64,000 bases of DNA from Micrasema longulum (Eukaryota > Arthropoda > Insecta > Trichoptera > Brachycentridae), in NCBI GenBank assembly GCA_022494885.1, contig JAGVSM010003825.1, forward strand, positions 1 through 64,000, given 5' to 3'. Positions 1 to 14,000 of the stretch are shown piece by piece (positions within the stretch are counted from its first letter, which is position 1; each line of letters starts with the position of its first letter). The notes below the pieces were generated by a model. It saw only the letters and a list, made by a program, of their open reading frames with translations. It was not told the DNA's origin and did not search any database. The translations under genes were made by a program, and so were the position numbers.

Positions 1-942
1 ATTCTACATTACTTTTTAAACTAAAGTCCGAGGAGGAATTAGGGCGAGGGCCGGCGGTTAGAACAAAAAACATTAAGGTCCCACAGTTATTTGATCGTCC
101 ACACTGAAAACGTTTTTTTCTTAAATACTCCTATCAAAAGCCTATAAATCCATAAAAACAGCAATAAATTGTATTTTTACATCAAGAGATACATTTAAAC
201 AGTTTTACAACTTCAAACCGCTCTCCTGAACAATTTACCAAATGTGACTTCCAGCATTTCAGCTTTAAGGCACAGGTATAATATACTCGTTTTTATTTTT
301 AAATATTTTAAAATTCAAATGCCCAAATACTTCGTCAATAAGATAGTGACAAATAAAAATTTTCATAAGTATATTACTAGAAATAACAATAGAAAAAGGC
401 TGTAATTTTAAAAAAGAAAAACAGAATCCCAAAATTTCATTAAGTATAATGGTTTTAAAAAGAAATGTTATATAAATAGATATATAATTAAAGCAAGTAT
501 AAATATTAGTTTATATACTACATAATTGTAATATAAGCTAACTTAAAAAATAAATTTTAAAATCTCAAGTAAACAATATGAAGAACATTAGAAAGCCAAT
601 AAAAAAATGAATTAGGATGGGTATTTGTTATGTCATATACTTAAACATTATTATTTTAGTTGATTATGCTGTGTGCGATTTTTGTATAAATTTGTATAGA
701 GTGAAACGAGAGAATAATTTCATTTTCTGTAGAATGCAAACTCGTCTTTAAAAATTTAGCCATAGATAAACATTAGAGTCGGATGGACGTCGCATAGCTC
801 GAGATATGGTTGACACATCTACCTATGAAAAACATGTTTTTAGACATTTTTCGCTAACCTACCGTCTGTCCTTAACTCTATCACAACTTGGTTCCCATTC
901 TTAAAGTTAGAAATTATTTAAAAAATAAATATTTATACTTAC
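1..942. other. AT-rich sequence downstream of (or intron in) the minus-strand gene
   Basis: No long open frame or recognisable domain is visible. The exon ending at 943 finishes on a split codon, so the minus-strand gene must continue to lower coordinates; its next exon is either hidden here or lies beyond the left edge. Confidence 0.4.
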
Positions 943-1337
943 TGGACTCCATGGAATCTGTATAGAAGAATTTGTGGCCAATCCTCATTGGTTGCAATAT
1001 CCTCCGAGCCATTGATGTGAAGGAATCCTCTAGAAGCAGGAGGGGGATTTCTCGAATCGGCACACAATGTCTCATTCCCCAACATGGACTGCTCAAATGT
1101 CTGATTAACTGTGTTTTCCATGGCCAGGGCTAAGGTGTTGGACAGCAAAGGGTCGTTGGATGAATCGGAGCTTATCCTTCTAGGTGGAGTCATGGAGGCA
1201 GAGTCGACAAGTTCCTCGTTTGTCTGCTGCGGATTGTTGAACTTGGGAAGGTGCTGCTTGTAACGATCCAGGATATCGTTAGCGGACAGTTGGCAAATGG
1301 TGACCGAAGGAGGGGGCAAAACACCTTGTAAGGTTTT
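943..1337 (-). CDS. Downstream exon of the unrecognised minus-strand gene
   Basis: 131 codons plus two bases, starting KTLQGVLPPPSVT and ending before GTAAGT. It contains a Pro-rich turn, a segment resembling a helix (ANDILDRYKQHLPKF) and a basic Ser/Thr-Pro phosphosite-like stretch (TPPRRISSDSS). Confidence 0.7.
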
Positions 1338-3659
1338 CTGAAATCAAATAATGTAATCGATTTAGTCATATTGGGGTCCCGTAATAGTATCGTGGACTCA
1401 TGGATCGGATGGTTGTGGTTCGAACCCCGCTCTACCACAACTCGAATCCTATTTTCCGGCACAGTTATTCACGACTTTGAGCAAATCATAATGAAAATGT
1501 GTTTTTCTAAATCAGTGCTGTAATTTACATTTTAATTCACATAATAAATATTTTCAGACCAGTATTTTTTTGTATCTAGGAAAAATGAAGAATATATTAT
1601 AGTGCAGTGCAAAATGAAGAGTATAGTGTTTTCAGCATGATGGCTTTCTTTTAGGTAAAATCCTAAAAGAGATAATCGAGTAGAGATGTATGTTCCCTGT
1701 GAAAGCTAGCGTAATTGCCTATCGTGTAAGAAGTCTCAGGTTCGATTCTCAGCAAGGTTTGCATGAAATTAGCTTAAAAGTGTTTCATTACTCTGCAATA
1801 TTTCAAAGCCCTGGACCAGCCTTGTATCGTGCACCATTAGACGTGGAAAATGTTTATGATGATTGTTATTTATAAATGCAAGTTTTAACAAAGAAGATTA
1901 TTTTCTTGATATGTAAGTAAGAATTGAATAAAGATAAAATAAAGGTTGCAAAATAATAATTATTGTAAGTGTTACTTATAATGATGTATAACATGTCATT
2001 AATTAATTTACTGCTAAAATTAGGTACCTATATAGAGCAGTCTTTATGAATGAGTCGAACAAAGGAGAAATTTGTATAAAAATAAAATGTTTTCTTATCA
2101 GTAAATAAGTATGAAATATGTTTTGACAAACATTAGCATCAAACCACAAAAACAGTATATAATATATATCACAGACACTGAGGAAAATGTACATCCTTTA
2201 TATTTATGCATATTTACTTAATTATATAAATAAGAATGGAGTAAGAACATAGTTTCGGTTAAAAGATAATATTGTTGAATATAAATACCTCTAATGTTTG
2301 TATCAGATGCTTATCACACTTTTCAAACTGCTGCAATATCTGATTGACCTTATCGTATTCCGATTTCTGATCCAGGTAGTCATCTTCATCATCGGAGAAA
2401 ATGTTGGGTGATTGTGCTCCGCTGTTGTAAGAACTGTCCATAGATTCCCCACTTTTATTATGGGAGAGATTCGGTCGGTTGCCATCTTGTATTTCATTCC
2501 TTTTGGCTTTCGAGTTACCGACTGTCCCCGTGAAAGAGAAAGCATTGATACTTGCAACGGGGCTACATTTAATTGAGCTCTTATTTAGCATATCAGAAAA
2601 TTTGAGAGGCACAACTTTAGAAGGTATATCACTAGATACTATATCACAGTCGGACGGGAATTGGGAAGCTGAAGAAAACCCCGTGATTCCTGATTTACTA
2701 CTGCTTACAGAAGCGCTCGGCGACGAATTGGACGTTACTTCATCGGATGATTTATACGCCAAGTATTCTGTCGATTCTTCTTTATGGGTATATTCCCTAG
2801 GTAACATATATTTATAATCTTCTTTAGATTCTTTAAATTCTTCAATAGGCGGAAACTTTTGCAAATGTTTTAGGGTGCCATTAAATGTGAGTTCGTTATT
2901 GGGAAGCTTGAACACATGGTTGTTTGAATCGCAGTTATTGGCGGAAGAAGGAATAGAATGACATAGAGAAGCGCCGGCGTGAAGATTGTTGTCTATAGCG
3001 TTGTTACTATTTTCCATCGTAAGAAATGATGTCGTCATAGAGGGCTTATCGACTATTCTGGAAACTTTGAATCCTTCTTGGATGCAGTGTGCCTCGCACC
3101 TGTTATCCGGACAAAAGATACTCGGGTGATTCTTCTCTTCTTCGGAGAGAATCACAGGATCCACAAAATCCGAATGGATGTCATTATCTTCTCGTAGGTT
3201 ATTGTCAATGAGCAAGCTCTCACAGCCGGACCCTTTCAATTCAAAATTGGAATGAATACTCGGCATATAACCCTGCCCGGACAAGTTCTGGTGGAAAACT
3301 CCGGATTCGAGGCAGTTATTGTTACCGGGGAACGGGTTCAGCTGGCAGATGTCATCGTCTTCGATTTGGATATGTATACTAGTCCTTTTAGAGTTGTAGA
3401 AAACTTCTTCAGGATATCGGAGTCCCGTTGTGACTAATCCATCGTTCAGGGAGCAGTCGGCGCGCACGGGGTCGGAGCTGCAGGAGTCAGAATCCAGAGT
3501 GCCGATAAAACTGCTTCCCGGTTTGAAGAGATTATACATGACCTCGGCTGGCCCTAGATAGTTGTATGGACGGGCAGACTCTAGCAAAGAGTCACAGTTC
3601 GATTCCAAATCCAGTCTAGGTGTGTCCATACTATGTCGATGGCAGCAGGAAAGTGGCAT
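943..3659 (-). CDS. Unrecognised acidic, Ser/Asn-rich protein, two exons, 3' part missing
   Basis: Two coding exons on the minus strand, 3659-2289 and 1337-943, joined by an intron (donor GAG|GTATTT at 2289/2288, acceptor TTTCAG ending at 1338) keep one frame and give about 588 residues before leaving on a split codon at a GTAAGT donor (942). A TGA lies directly before the ATG at 3659; a second ATG ten codons in (3629) is an alternative start, and TTTTAG just upstream could instead be a splice acceptor. The protein has no signal peptide or membrane segment. It is rich in Ser, Asn and Asp, with a Ser-rich tract, an acidic patch (SDDEDDYLDQ) and then a probable helix (VNQILQQFEKCDKHLIQTLE) that spans the exon junction. 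I do not recognise the family; even composition and intron frame-keeping argue for a real gene, probably a cytoplasmic or scaffold-type protein (inference). Confidence 0.7.
1338..2288 (-). other. Intron with two tRNA-like SINE heads
   Basis: Contains two sequences with an RNA polymerase III B-box-like motif: 1385-1445 (GGTTCGAACCCC) and 1697-1760 (GGTTCGATTCTC, plus strand). Neither forms a complete cloverleaf, so they are read as tRNA-derived SINE heads, not tRNA genes. The first resembles the sequence at 25985-26045. Confidence 0.45.
2289..3659 (-). CDS. Exon of the unrecognised minus-strand gene
   Basis: Open for 457 codons from the ATG at 3659 to a donor site at 2288-2287 in phase 0. It carries the Ser/Asn-rich segment and the start of the predicted helix. 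Confidence 0.7.
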
Positions 3660-3854
3660 TCATCGTACTAAAAACATAAATCTTATCAGAATTCCTAAAC
3701 ATAAAAAAAGGAATAAAAATATTACTTTCGTTTTTTTTATAGCATGCAACTCGTCAGCATGTTCTAAAATTAATAATAATTTTATTTGAAAAACATTACA
3801 TATTATACCATATTTTATATTTCATTATATTATTACAAAAAACTTTTTTCCACT

Positions 3855-4350
3855 AGCCATAATTTGAGCATGCGTCTCACTCCTAAATTCACCTCCTTAA
3901 TATTGTTTGGTAACATGTTACATATTTTAGGTATACTGTATTGCGGTGTCCTTTTGCCATATTACATACAACACCCTCGAATATAGTCATCAAATTTTCC
4001 TTGGGAAACATTTCTATAAGCTGATTTCTGGATGTATATATAATCCAAATATACTGAAAGAGATCAGTTTGTATGTTCCCATTAATTATACTAGAGCGAT
4101 TTCTCATGCACTGTTTTACGCACCCAGAAACCATACAAATACAAGTCAGGATTCACCCATTGTTAGGGCGGTTTGCTTGCTGAATGCGGTTTCTGCGGAT
4201 AATACAGATCTATTTTTCTGTAAATTTTGGCAGTTTAGCAGCTATCTGCTTACGATTCATTAACTTCTAACTTATATTTATACTCTGTATTACGTAATGG
4301 GTTAAACAGCCCGTAAAGTAATGCCGACTACAATTTGTCAAATAAATAAA
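3855..4350 (+). mobile_element. 3' end of a non-LTR retroelement (jockey/CR1-like), degraded
   Basis: The plus-strand frame around 4030-4263 encodes a tail (FYAPRN..SPIVRAVCLLN..DLF) like the C-terminal tails of the other LINE ends in this window (FYAPMSRMCRLVN). The copy ends in CAAATAAATAAATGA, the usual A-rich tail. It has stops and no reverse-transcriptase core. Confidence 0.5.
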
Positions 4351-4493
4351 TGAATATTATAATATCTAGGAACAGCTATAGCCATACTAATAAACCTGGT
4401 GTTGTAATCATGTACCAATTTGTGTTTATACTCGAGAGTGCGACGCATGCTGAGAAATTAAGTTGTACTAAAGTAGAGTCCTAACTGATAATT

Positions 4494-5035
4494 TACTACT
4501 ACTACTACTACTACCATCACGCCATTTCTCCGTAGGGGTGAGCAGAGAGAATGGACTGCCACACACATCTATCTTGGCATATATTTCTAGCTTCTTCCAC
4601 ATTCATACATCTTGTCATACATGACCTTCGGTTCCGTCTGCTTTTGACATGACCAGACTTAAGATTTTGGTTTATCTGATCATGCCACGTCTTCCTTGGT
4701 CGTCCTTGTCTCATGATACTGTTTATTTTTGCCATATATACTTGTTTTACCATTCTTTCGTCGTCCATTTGTTCTACATGACCAAACCATCTCAGAGACC
4801 CTTTCTTAATCGTATCAGTTATACTTGATTCAGATTTACACTCTCGCCTGATTTCATCATTTGTAACCCTGTCATACATACATAGATTTCCCACACATTC
4901 GTCGAAGAGATCGCATTTCAACCGGGTTTACTCGGCTTTCATCCTTCCTCTGCCAGTTCCATGTTTCACTTCCATACACAAGTGTCGGGACTAAAACTCC
5001 GCTGTGCACTGCCAGTTTAGCTTCGATTGACATAT
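4494..5035 (-). mobile_element. 5'-truncated non-LTR retroelement, reverse transcriptase C-terminus
   Basis: Read on the minus strand it encodes VLVPTLVYGSETWNW, then LRWFGHVEQMDDERMVKQVY and GRPRKTWHDQ, the standard C-terminal block of a non-LTR reverse transcriptase. One frameshift lies near 4920. The 3' tail is a TAG microsatellite (ACTACT on the plus strand, 4494-4514). The same family recurs at 14470-15150. It is dead: truncated and frame-shifted. Confidence 0.85.
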
Positions 5036-7929
5036 TTTTATTATTATAGCAATTACTGTGCGTGATGTACAGATTTATACATTAATTATATTGAAATATT
5101 TTGTCTCAGGCGGTATACATCTTTATGTAGTAGAAATTAGATCATTGTTTATATTATTATTTACATTTATTACAGCTGTTAAAAATAAATGTGTATTAGA
5201 TTCAGAATACATGAATTGAGAATGTTTAGAGATAACTAAACATTTTCCTTAAATTAGCACTTACTGCAAATATAATGGTATAATTATGTATTTTTAGATT
5301 CATCTATTTATACCCTGAAAATATGTCAATTCGAAATTTAATTAATGAACATCAGTCAATTGTGTTACCAATTACTGAGTGAAATGCGGGAGAAATGTCT
5401 GATTAAGTCAAATATAAAATAAAGCAAGCATTGTTATTGGTGTTCTTTAACCAAGAATATTGAAATAATCTATCTATTTCGCAAAATACGAGTAAAAATA
5501 AGACTATCTTAGAAGAGATGACTTGATTGAGGAGGTTACTTGAAAGCATGGTTTTTATGTATAAAAACTTTCGGCAGATAGCGATTATTGTACAAAGGCG
5601 AATGTGCTGCAGTCTCGATAACTGAGTAAATATTGCTCCTGAAGAAGACACGTTAATAGTATATTTATTTGGAGTTGCATTGTCAGTGCCTACGCCTTCG
5701 CGTAGACAAATTGAAAAAATACGCCTATTTACGTATTCAGATACATCGATTTTTATTTCATACAAATAGAATAAGGAAAAACATGTATCACTATTTAAAA
5801 TTGCGATAATTATCTTATATACTTACGGTATTGTGTACATTTTAATAGTACTTTCAAAGTCAAAATACATACGTTTAAAACTTTACATAGACTAGAGACG
5901 CATTCGACTCTTCCAAACAGGGCGTTTCACTCGAATTGCGATGAAAAATTAAATTAAATTACGAATTAGGTATAATTTTATGTTGAGAAAAAATAAATGA
6001 TTATTTACAGTGTAAAGGTGAGATTTTGTTAATTTCCCGTGAAAATGTATATTGCGTATGCAACGTATGTTGTGGTGACGTATTATTAGAAAAGCATTGC
6101 ATAACGCTGCATGTATTATTAAAATTAAGAATAAATACACAATTGATTATTACCTAAGGTCCTCCTTCGTGCACAATATAACTTATTTAAAAACAAAACT
6201 AAAGCCATTTATAACAGACATCGACCCCCAACTACACCAGCGCCATAGATTTGCGAGAGATTTGCCAAGATTTCCCGATTGAAAAGTTATCTATAGTCAT
6301 TCAAAAATGACAATAGGCTCCCTTGATCTGGCAACATTAAATTCCGTTTTGCGCTACGTAAGTACCTTTTGATGCAAATTATAATGTGTCCCACAATGGA
6401 ATATATTCTAGAACCACATTATTCATACACTAAATACACTTACATTTTTTTTGTTTTGTAAACATACTTGAATTGAAAAGGTTAAAAGCAAAAAACGCCA
6501 CTGTTCATGATAACTGTTTCGGGAAAGAATATGTGCGTGGTATAAAAAATAGTGGGATGACTATTCATTCCAAGTTCAAAGTGCACATTCAACATATATA
6601 TAAAAAATATATAATCATTTTGCTATTTGTTTTGTTGGTTTTCCAAAAAATATTGATCGTGGACAGAGGTATTTTGGCCTTTAACTTCCTTAATTGGGGG
6701 TTCTGATACGACTCCCGATGAGATCACAACTACGAAAGGTGATTTTTCTCAAGTCTAGGTATTCTATGCATCATCATTGTGTCTTTTGACTTTTGGTAAT
6801 TATTTTGTGCTATCGTGCTATGAAACAACAAAAGGAAAAAAAAAAATCCACACAAATATACACTTCGTTTGGAAAAAAATATGATAATTTTGAGAAAAAT
6901 TATGGGTTGCTCAATTGGATTTACGATAACATCGTAAAATCCATCATCGGGTCTTTAGGTGGTTTTTAAAAAAAACGTGCTATATGAATCATCTAACTAC
7001 ATACATTATCATTTCCTAATCCGCACCCACTTCATTTTGCATAATAGAAATACCGTTTGCAGTGAATCTCAATAACTTTTTTACCAATCCGGAGTCTACG
7101 AAATGTTGCTGAGTAAAAACAGTTATTTAAACCTAGTTAGAATATAAAGTGGACAGAGTAATTATTACATTTATATATATATAATAAAAACTGCACAAAA
7201 GCGTATAATTAAAAACCATTTCGATTCGATCAATCAAATATATATTTTGGCTGTAATTAAATGGCTTTTATTTGTTTTCGTCAGTCAAACATTTTTTGTA
7301 TGGCCAGTATTATCACTGCCCTTCTACAAATTTTGCTTTTTATTACAAAATTATTTTTATCCGTGTACATAAGTTGCATATTTTATAGCCATTTGACATA
7401 TTAGCTGGTTTTATTTATGAAACACAGATGTCACAGATGGCTATGAACTACGAAGGGAGACGTCAAAATAAGTTTGAAGTGAAAATGTAGTAATTTCCGC
7501 ATTACATTATTTGTCTATTTGATTATTATATGGTTGACATTAACAAATATCAATATAATGATTGTGACCCGCTTCATTGTGGGGTAAATTGTAAGTAGTG
7601 TTTAAAGCATTGCTATTTTGGGAATAACTATTTTGGGCAGCTAACATACTAACCTTAGGAATCGACATTTACTCCACTTCCTAAATCTACCAGATATGAT
7701 TTTTTGATTTATTGAATTTAATCAAACTCTTTATAAAAGGAAGCCTATCTTATCTGTCTTATACATTTTGTAATCAGGTGTTAGTGATTAATTTCCGATT
7801 TTATGCTAATTTACACAATGCATATGTTTTTATCCGATGTTATGTTTATGTGAATCAAATGTTGTTAGAAATATTTTTCATTGCAGTTACACTTATAAAC
7901 CTTCGAATGTAAACGCATACAACCTCAAG
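5036..7929. other. Intergenic region between the minus-strand gene and tamo
   Basis: AT-rich with no convincing coding sequence. An open minus-strand stretch at 5403-5765 and a plus-strand one at 6473-6706 show no domain. The region should hold the promoter and any 5' untranslated exon of tamo; TTTCATTGCAG at 7877-7887 looks like an acceptor for an exon holding the tamo start codon. Confidence 0.4.
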
Positions 7930-8059
7930 ATGGCATTGACTGATTATGTTATAAGAGAAAAACTACCAGAGTTATGGAGACAAATTGATAACACTCATTT
8001 AAGTTATTTAGAAACTGACGATAGTCCAGAGAAATTAGACCAAAGGAAAAAATTAGAAG
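7930..8059 (+). CDS. tamo: tamo exon 1 (start codon)
   Basis: ATG at 7930 opens MALTDYVIREKLPELW and runs 43 codons plus one base to the donor AAG|GTAACA. No in-frame stop separates it from the possible acceptor at 7887, so the first Met is chosen by context. Confidence 0.8.
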
Positions 8060-11000
8060 GTAACAATTCGTATATATGTAAAATTTAAACACAAAGGTTT
8101 AGTGAAAATGATTAAATAAACATGATCTGATTGAGTCGTATCCTCATCTCTTCCTATAAGTCCGTTGGGGGTTAATTTATGGTGGTTCTGTTTGATTCCT
8201 ATTTCAGTCAACTAAACAATATATTAAATTTGGCAACATATCCAAAATAAAACACATTTATTGGATTTTAATTCTACTTTATATTTAAAAATATATAAGA
8301 GGGTATGGAGAAGGTCCAACACAAGTTTTTAAGATTTATACATTTCAAATTAAACATTCCAATTGAAGAGCTTAACTATAAATGTTTAATGAAGCAATTA
8401 AAATTAATATGCATTAGTAATAGAAGGGAAATGTCAGATTTATTGCTGCTTTTCAAGTTATTAAATAATGTTATTGACTGTCCTGAACTTTTAAATTGTG
8501 TTAATTTTTATGTGAGACAGCATGGGACGAGACAAAATACTTATTTTGCTGTTGATTTGCATAGTTCAAACTATGCCAAATACTCACCTATTCCACGGTT
8601 CCACATGTTAGCAAACAAACATGGAAACTTAGACTTATTTAATTTATCTTTGTATCAATTAAAATCATTACTTTTTAATCACTTCTTTTCTTAATTATAC
8701 AAATGTACTAAGTGTTATACTTGTTTTACTGTTTATGCTATGATACATCGCCTCTGTTGCTTCAATACTTTTTTATTTAAACCCTTTATTTATTGTTAAT
8801 TTGCTGCATACCTATGTTATAATTTCTTATTTAATTTTTCTTTATTATTTTCTTATTTTCTGCTGATTTTATTTCATGTATCTATATTTTTTATACTGTG
8901 TTCAGGTGTTTTGTTTTATCATAATTGTTTTTCAATATTATTTTATACTTTGTCAAAGGCGTAAGCCGTCAAAATAAATAAATATTGTGACGCGTTTCGT
9001 CTTGTTAGGACATTTTCAAACTAACTTAAATATTTACAAAGTTTCCCTATCTACTAAAAATAATTGCCGTTCAATGATTGAGGATTTCTATACAAGCCAA
9101 GATAAGTAAAGTAATTAAAAATCAGTTAGGGCAGTGTTTCTTAACCTGTGGTCTGCGGACCCCTGGGGGTCCGCTAATATATGTATAGGGGTCCGCAGTC
9201 TCATCTCTGGATTTAACAATAATAAATAAATGCCACCAAACGTGCGACAGCGAGCAGTGTGCGAGACTGACTGAAGTGAAGTGAGTCAGTTACAGTGTTG
9301 CCACCTTGTCATTTTGAAATGCCTCTTTGACATTTTTTCTTTAAATCCGCGTGTATTTCCGTCATCTTGAAAATCCCCTTAAATACGACATTTTCCCGCT
9401 TTAAGAGCACTCCGATTCGCCAGATATGATGGGAAATCCATCAAGATGGCATCGCTGGTCAGTTAATGAAATAAGTGCGTGCGGGTTGTGACTCTTTTTA
9501 CTAAGGGGGTCCTTGAAAATTGTGCTTGATTTCCTAGGGGTCTGTGGCTGAAAAAGGTTAGGAAACGCTGAGTTAGGGTTAGGGTATACTGAGTATATTT
9601 TATTAGGTACATTATGGGTATATTGGAGAAAGCCTGCCATTATTTAAAAATATTTGTAAGGGTACGAATTAAAATCCAATAAATGTGATTTATTTTGGAT
9701 ACATTACCAAATTTAATATGGAATTCTACCAATTGTCTGCATACACAATAAATAAACAATTTGTAATTTTATAGTTTATTGTTTTAACACGTTTGCGTAC
9801 ACTCTCATAGGGTCACTCGTATGGACACATCATAACTTCTAAATTTGTTGCAACGAAAAGGTAAAACATTTTTGAGTAGGAAATATGGAAGTCTAGGCAT
9901 TAAGGGACTTACGACCTGTCTTTGGCTGATTTAGGTGGCCAGTTTTCACCTCCGCCTATGTTTGAACATCCACATTTCCTCAAACCTCCCATCTATTGGC
10001 TTTTGTGAAACAAAAGAGCTGGAACATTTTTCATGTGGGTGAGATTGATCCGGCTGAACCATTGTACCATGCGCGGTCCATTCATAGAACGCATGGAACC
10101 ATTGGTTCTCCTAAATTTATCCAAATAATGTTCTTAAAATAGCATGCTTAGTAAATTAATTATCAGTCATAATACCTAGCATTTAGATTACTATAAACAA
10201 ATATTGTAATAATAATTTTATTAGTAATCGCGATAAATTGCGGAGGAATTTTACTATCGCCTTATAAAGAAAACGTTAAAAAGCAACGTAGCCCCCCAAG
10301 AAATCCATTTACCAGCGCTGTCATGCGCTTACTGATCGGTGGATACTTACTACTGACTGGCTGGGTATCGATTTAAAGAACAATCGGGATGGAACCAAAT
10401 TCAAAATTCCGTTCCAGCGCCGTACTGATCATGCGATCTGCGCGCAGTCGCAGACTCAAATTCTCACTAGGCAAAGGATGCAATCGAAACATATCAATAC
10501 ATTATTTTTATAATCTGTCAAAATAATAATGTATATTTTAGGTTATATTTTGGATTACTTATACCTGGTACCTCACGAGAACAAATTCACCCTTCCCGAG
10601 ACGGCTGAGTTGCTGTCCAGGTCGGCATTGCTTCCCGACTTTAGTGCCTTCCGCTTGGCACGGGGTTGGGCCGCCCTCGCACGTTACGCCTCCAACCTCC
10701 TCGTGCAGCACTGGCGCAAGGAATACCGCACCATAAGGGTACGTTAAATATTACCAAGATGGGGAACATTATTTTTTTTGAGACAGGAATATGGAATTAA
10801 AGTAGGATTTTCTGATTTATTGTAACATATGTCTAGATTTGTCTCCGACTTGATAACTGCTCATGGCAAAAATCCTGAATAAGAAAAACGAGTGGAGATA
10901 AGTTTGCCTCATTGTGAAGAAGTTGGCACATTCACCTACTCTTTTGTAGGCCTCGGGTTTGATTCCGATGGACGCGAAATATTGATTTTAAAGATTGTTA

Positions 11001-14000
11001 AAACTGCAATATTCTGTTGTTACTAAACTGGCATTTGATCTGAATCAAGACTGATCACCTTACCTTCGTGTAACAAATAATCAAAATACACAGTTTTTTT
11101 TTACTCATGGCGCCGTTGACCAATTATCTAAGCTAGAATAATTAAATTTTCAGGAAATATTAATAACCAAATCTACAAATTTAAAAAGAAAAGGTATTTG
11201 GATGGTTTTGGGAACAGTTTTTTTACAAAAGTTTTTTTACGTTGAGTATTTTTCACTTGGGATTGATGGAATATTTTAACACGTTATGACATTTTAGTTG
11301 TACAGCGGCTTCTACAAACACGAGGTGGAAGGCTCTGGATTAGCTGATGCCGGAGACATGCTGCGTGCAATGGGGTACCGTCAAGATGCTACTCCACACA
11401 CTTTTACCCTGGATGGACCTGTGTGCCCGGATCTGGTCACAGCAGTTTCCAGAGACTCGCTCATCGCGTATGTCGAGTGTCAGGTAATTAAGTGGAATCT
11501 AATTATGGATAATGGAATGGAAAATAATTTGTCGATAATTCATAGCATCTTCACCATGCACTGCAAATATCGCGAGCAGCTTTGGCAGCTTTATTCCCTC
11601 GATTGAACGCAAACAGGAGGTGTCGAAAATGCCCACTTTTGCATGTCGCATGCTCGCAGTCAGCATGTTTGTGTTGTATCACATGTAAACACATAAACCG
11701 ATACAACACAAACCTGCCGATTGCAATACGGTACAAATTTGTCAAATGACATTGATATATTAACACACATAGACATCCCTCGAAAATGATGACACTTAAT
11801 TCATGGCCAAACTGTCAGTCATGCACAAATTGTATTTAGTCATTCTTCGACTGCCATCCAGACTTGACTTTTCTAAAAATTTATGAAAGCATGTAAAAAC
11901 CTTTCATTGGTAAATATTTGTTCACTAGTGATCCAGCAGTTCAAAGCTTAAAACAATTAGTATTCAAATATAAATATTGTTTTTTGTAAACGTCAAACTG
12001 CACTCAGCGGTGCAATTGCGAAGATCTTCTTAGATACAGAGCTGCACTGATAGAAATGCGTTTTTAAAATATAATAAATATGGGTTAATCATTATTTTTG
12101 CATTCCCCAAAATCCAGTGAAATTAAATAAATTAGTCGAAATTATAAGGAAGTTAAGGAAAAAATCTGATTAGGATTCACAAAAATGAATGTTGATTGTT
12201 AACGTTAAAATACAAACTTTTTTACATACCAAAAATTAACATGCTGCAATTTTTGGTAGCATATTCATGCTTGTTGAATGCATCCCTGGATAAATAAACA
12301 AACTAAGTAATTGTGGGTACTTGGTATTTACAGGACCTCGACTCACATGTTCTATACGTGTATGATTCATATCATTAATTGTAGTGCTTTCACACTTATA
12401 GATTACGCAGACAGGGTATAGTCTAAGCTTATAACCGAGTTACACAGTTTAAACCCGCGCTGTGCCAGCGGGTACCCTGCAAGACATCGGACCCTCCGAT
12501 AACCGACCCTCCGACCCTACTCTATAAGGCGTGTCTACGTATCAATATGTCAATGTCATATGACTTCAATACCCTTAGACACTAAAACTACATCAGTCTA
12601 GATGATGAACACTGCAAAGCTGTCCGAAACATCAGCAAGGAGTATTAAGTACACGGCATAATAATGTTCGAAAAAAGGAGCTAAAAATATATTATCCTTT
12701 CAGGGCCTTACTTATTAATAATAAGCTTAAGCTTGATAATAGTGGTAGAATAATGATGGTATAGCAAACAGTATTACTTATAAACCTCGCATAGAGTTAA
12801 ACTCGTTTTAAATCTAGAATAGCGGCAATAGAAACTTATACCTGCACATTATGTGGTATAACGCCTGAATAAGCACGCGATCTCTCAAAAGTCATATTTT
12901 TCGGTAATCAAAATGGATAGTTCATCAGTTTTTTTTTTTCAATTTTAGACAATTTTGAAGTCCTGTCGACCTTCTCAATGCGATTCAAGTGGTTTTTAAT
13001 TATTTGTTTAAATAATGTCTAAAATGTTGTATGTTTGTTTGTGTTTTAGTTAATTGTTTTAAAAAAAAGAAACACAGATAAACTATAGAATGCATTTTTA
13101 ACTTAAAATAAAAGTTACCGCGCACGCGCACGCGCACATGTCAGCGTTGACTGTTTAAAAACTAAGCATGAAATAACCTGTGAATTGTTATTCTAGGTGA
13201 TAAATATTTTTATAAGTAAGATTTTTTTTATATTGGTTATAAATAGTTCAACCGGGTATAGTTATTTCTTAATATCAACCTGGTATAAGGAAATCTAATA
13301 AGTAAGGCCCTAAGTATGTTCAAATAATAATAATATGAGTCTTGACCATATCGAGTCTGTCCAACACTGTTTTCTAAGAAAAGTGGCATGGTTGCTCGGA
13401 TTACAAAGGGGTAATTATTCTTATTTTGAAATAGAGCAATCTCTTAATCTGTCTTCATTGGAGAGACGTAGAACTGAGATGGACCTTATATGCATTTTCA
13501 AAATACTTAATGCTTTAAGTGATGTCCCATCTCTGTTGCAATCAATTTCTTTTCATGTTCCCAACCGTGTCACCAGAAGTCAAAATCTGCTATTTATAAA
13601 ATCTTCTAAGAGCAACTTTGGTTTTTATGCCCCAATGTCCAGAATGTGTAGATTAGTCAATTCATCACACGACTTGGAATTTTTTGGGATAGATCTTCCG
13701 GCTTTTCGTAGATCTCTTCGCGACTAAACAGTGTGGGATGAAGTTGGATTGGCATGGTTTAGCTCAAAGTTTTTGGTCTTTCGTTTTTTTGAATATATTG
13801 TATACTATTATTGTTTTGCCCTTGTTTGTCTTTGCTAAATAGTTTTATGTTCTTTATGTTTCTTCATGTAACTGTTGTAATTGACTTAGGCCGTATGTAT
13901 ATATAATAAATAAATAGCACTTGACCATTTTTACAATATAAAAAAAACCTCAAAATAATTTAATGTATTTTTTCATCTTTAAAGCATTTGTTTTACAGTC

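Larger units (their letters stand above)
8226..9722. repeat. ~58-bp inverted repeat enclosing 1.4 kb in tamo intron 1
   Basis: 8226-8285 (ATTAAATTTGG..CCAAAATAAA..TTATTGGATTTTAATTC) recurs in reverse complement at 9660-9722. The interval holds a LINE end (8290-8990) and a hAT MITE (9132-9570), so the outer pair is probably the arms of an older element that received later insertions. Confidence 0.6.

Noticed and set aside
1385..1445. tRNA gene
   Set aside because: Only the B-box region is tRNA-like; no cloverleaf, and a relative at 25985 shows it is a dispersed repeat.
5403..5765. 120-residue minus-strand frame as an upstream exon of the left gene
   Set aside because: No domain, AT-rich composition, and no supporting splice pair that joins it to the exon at 3659.
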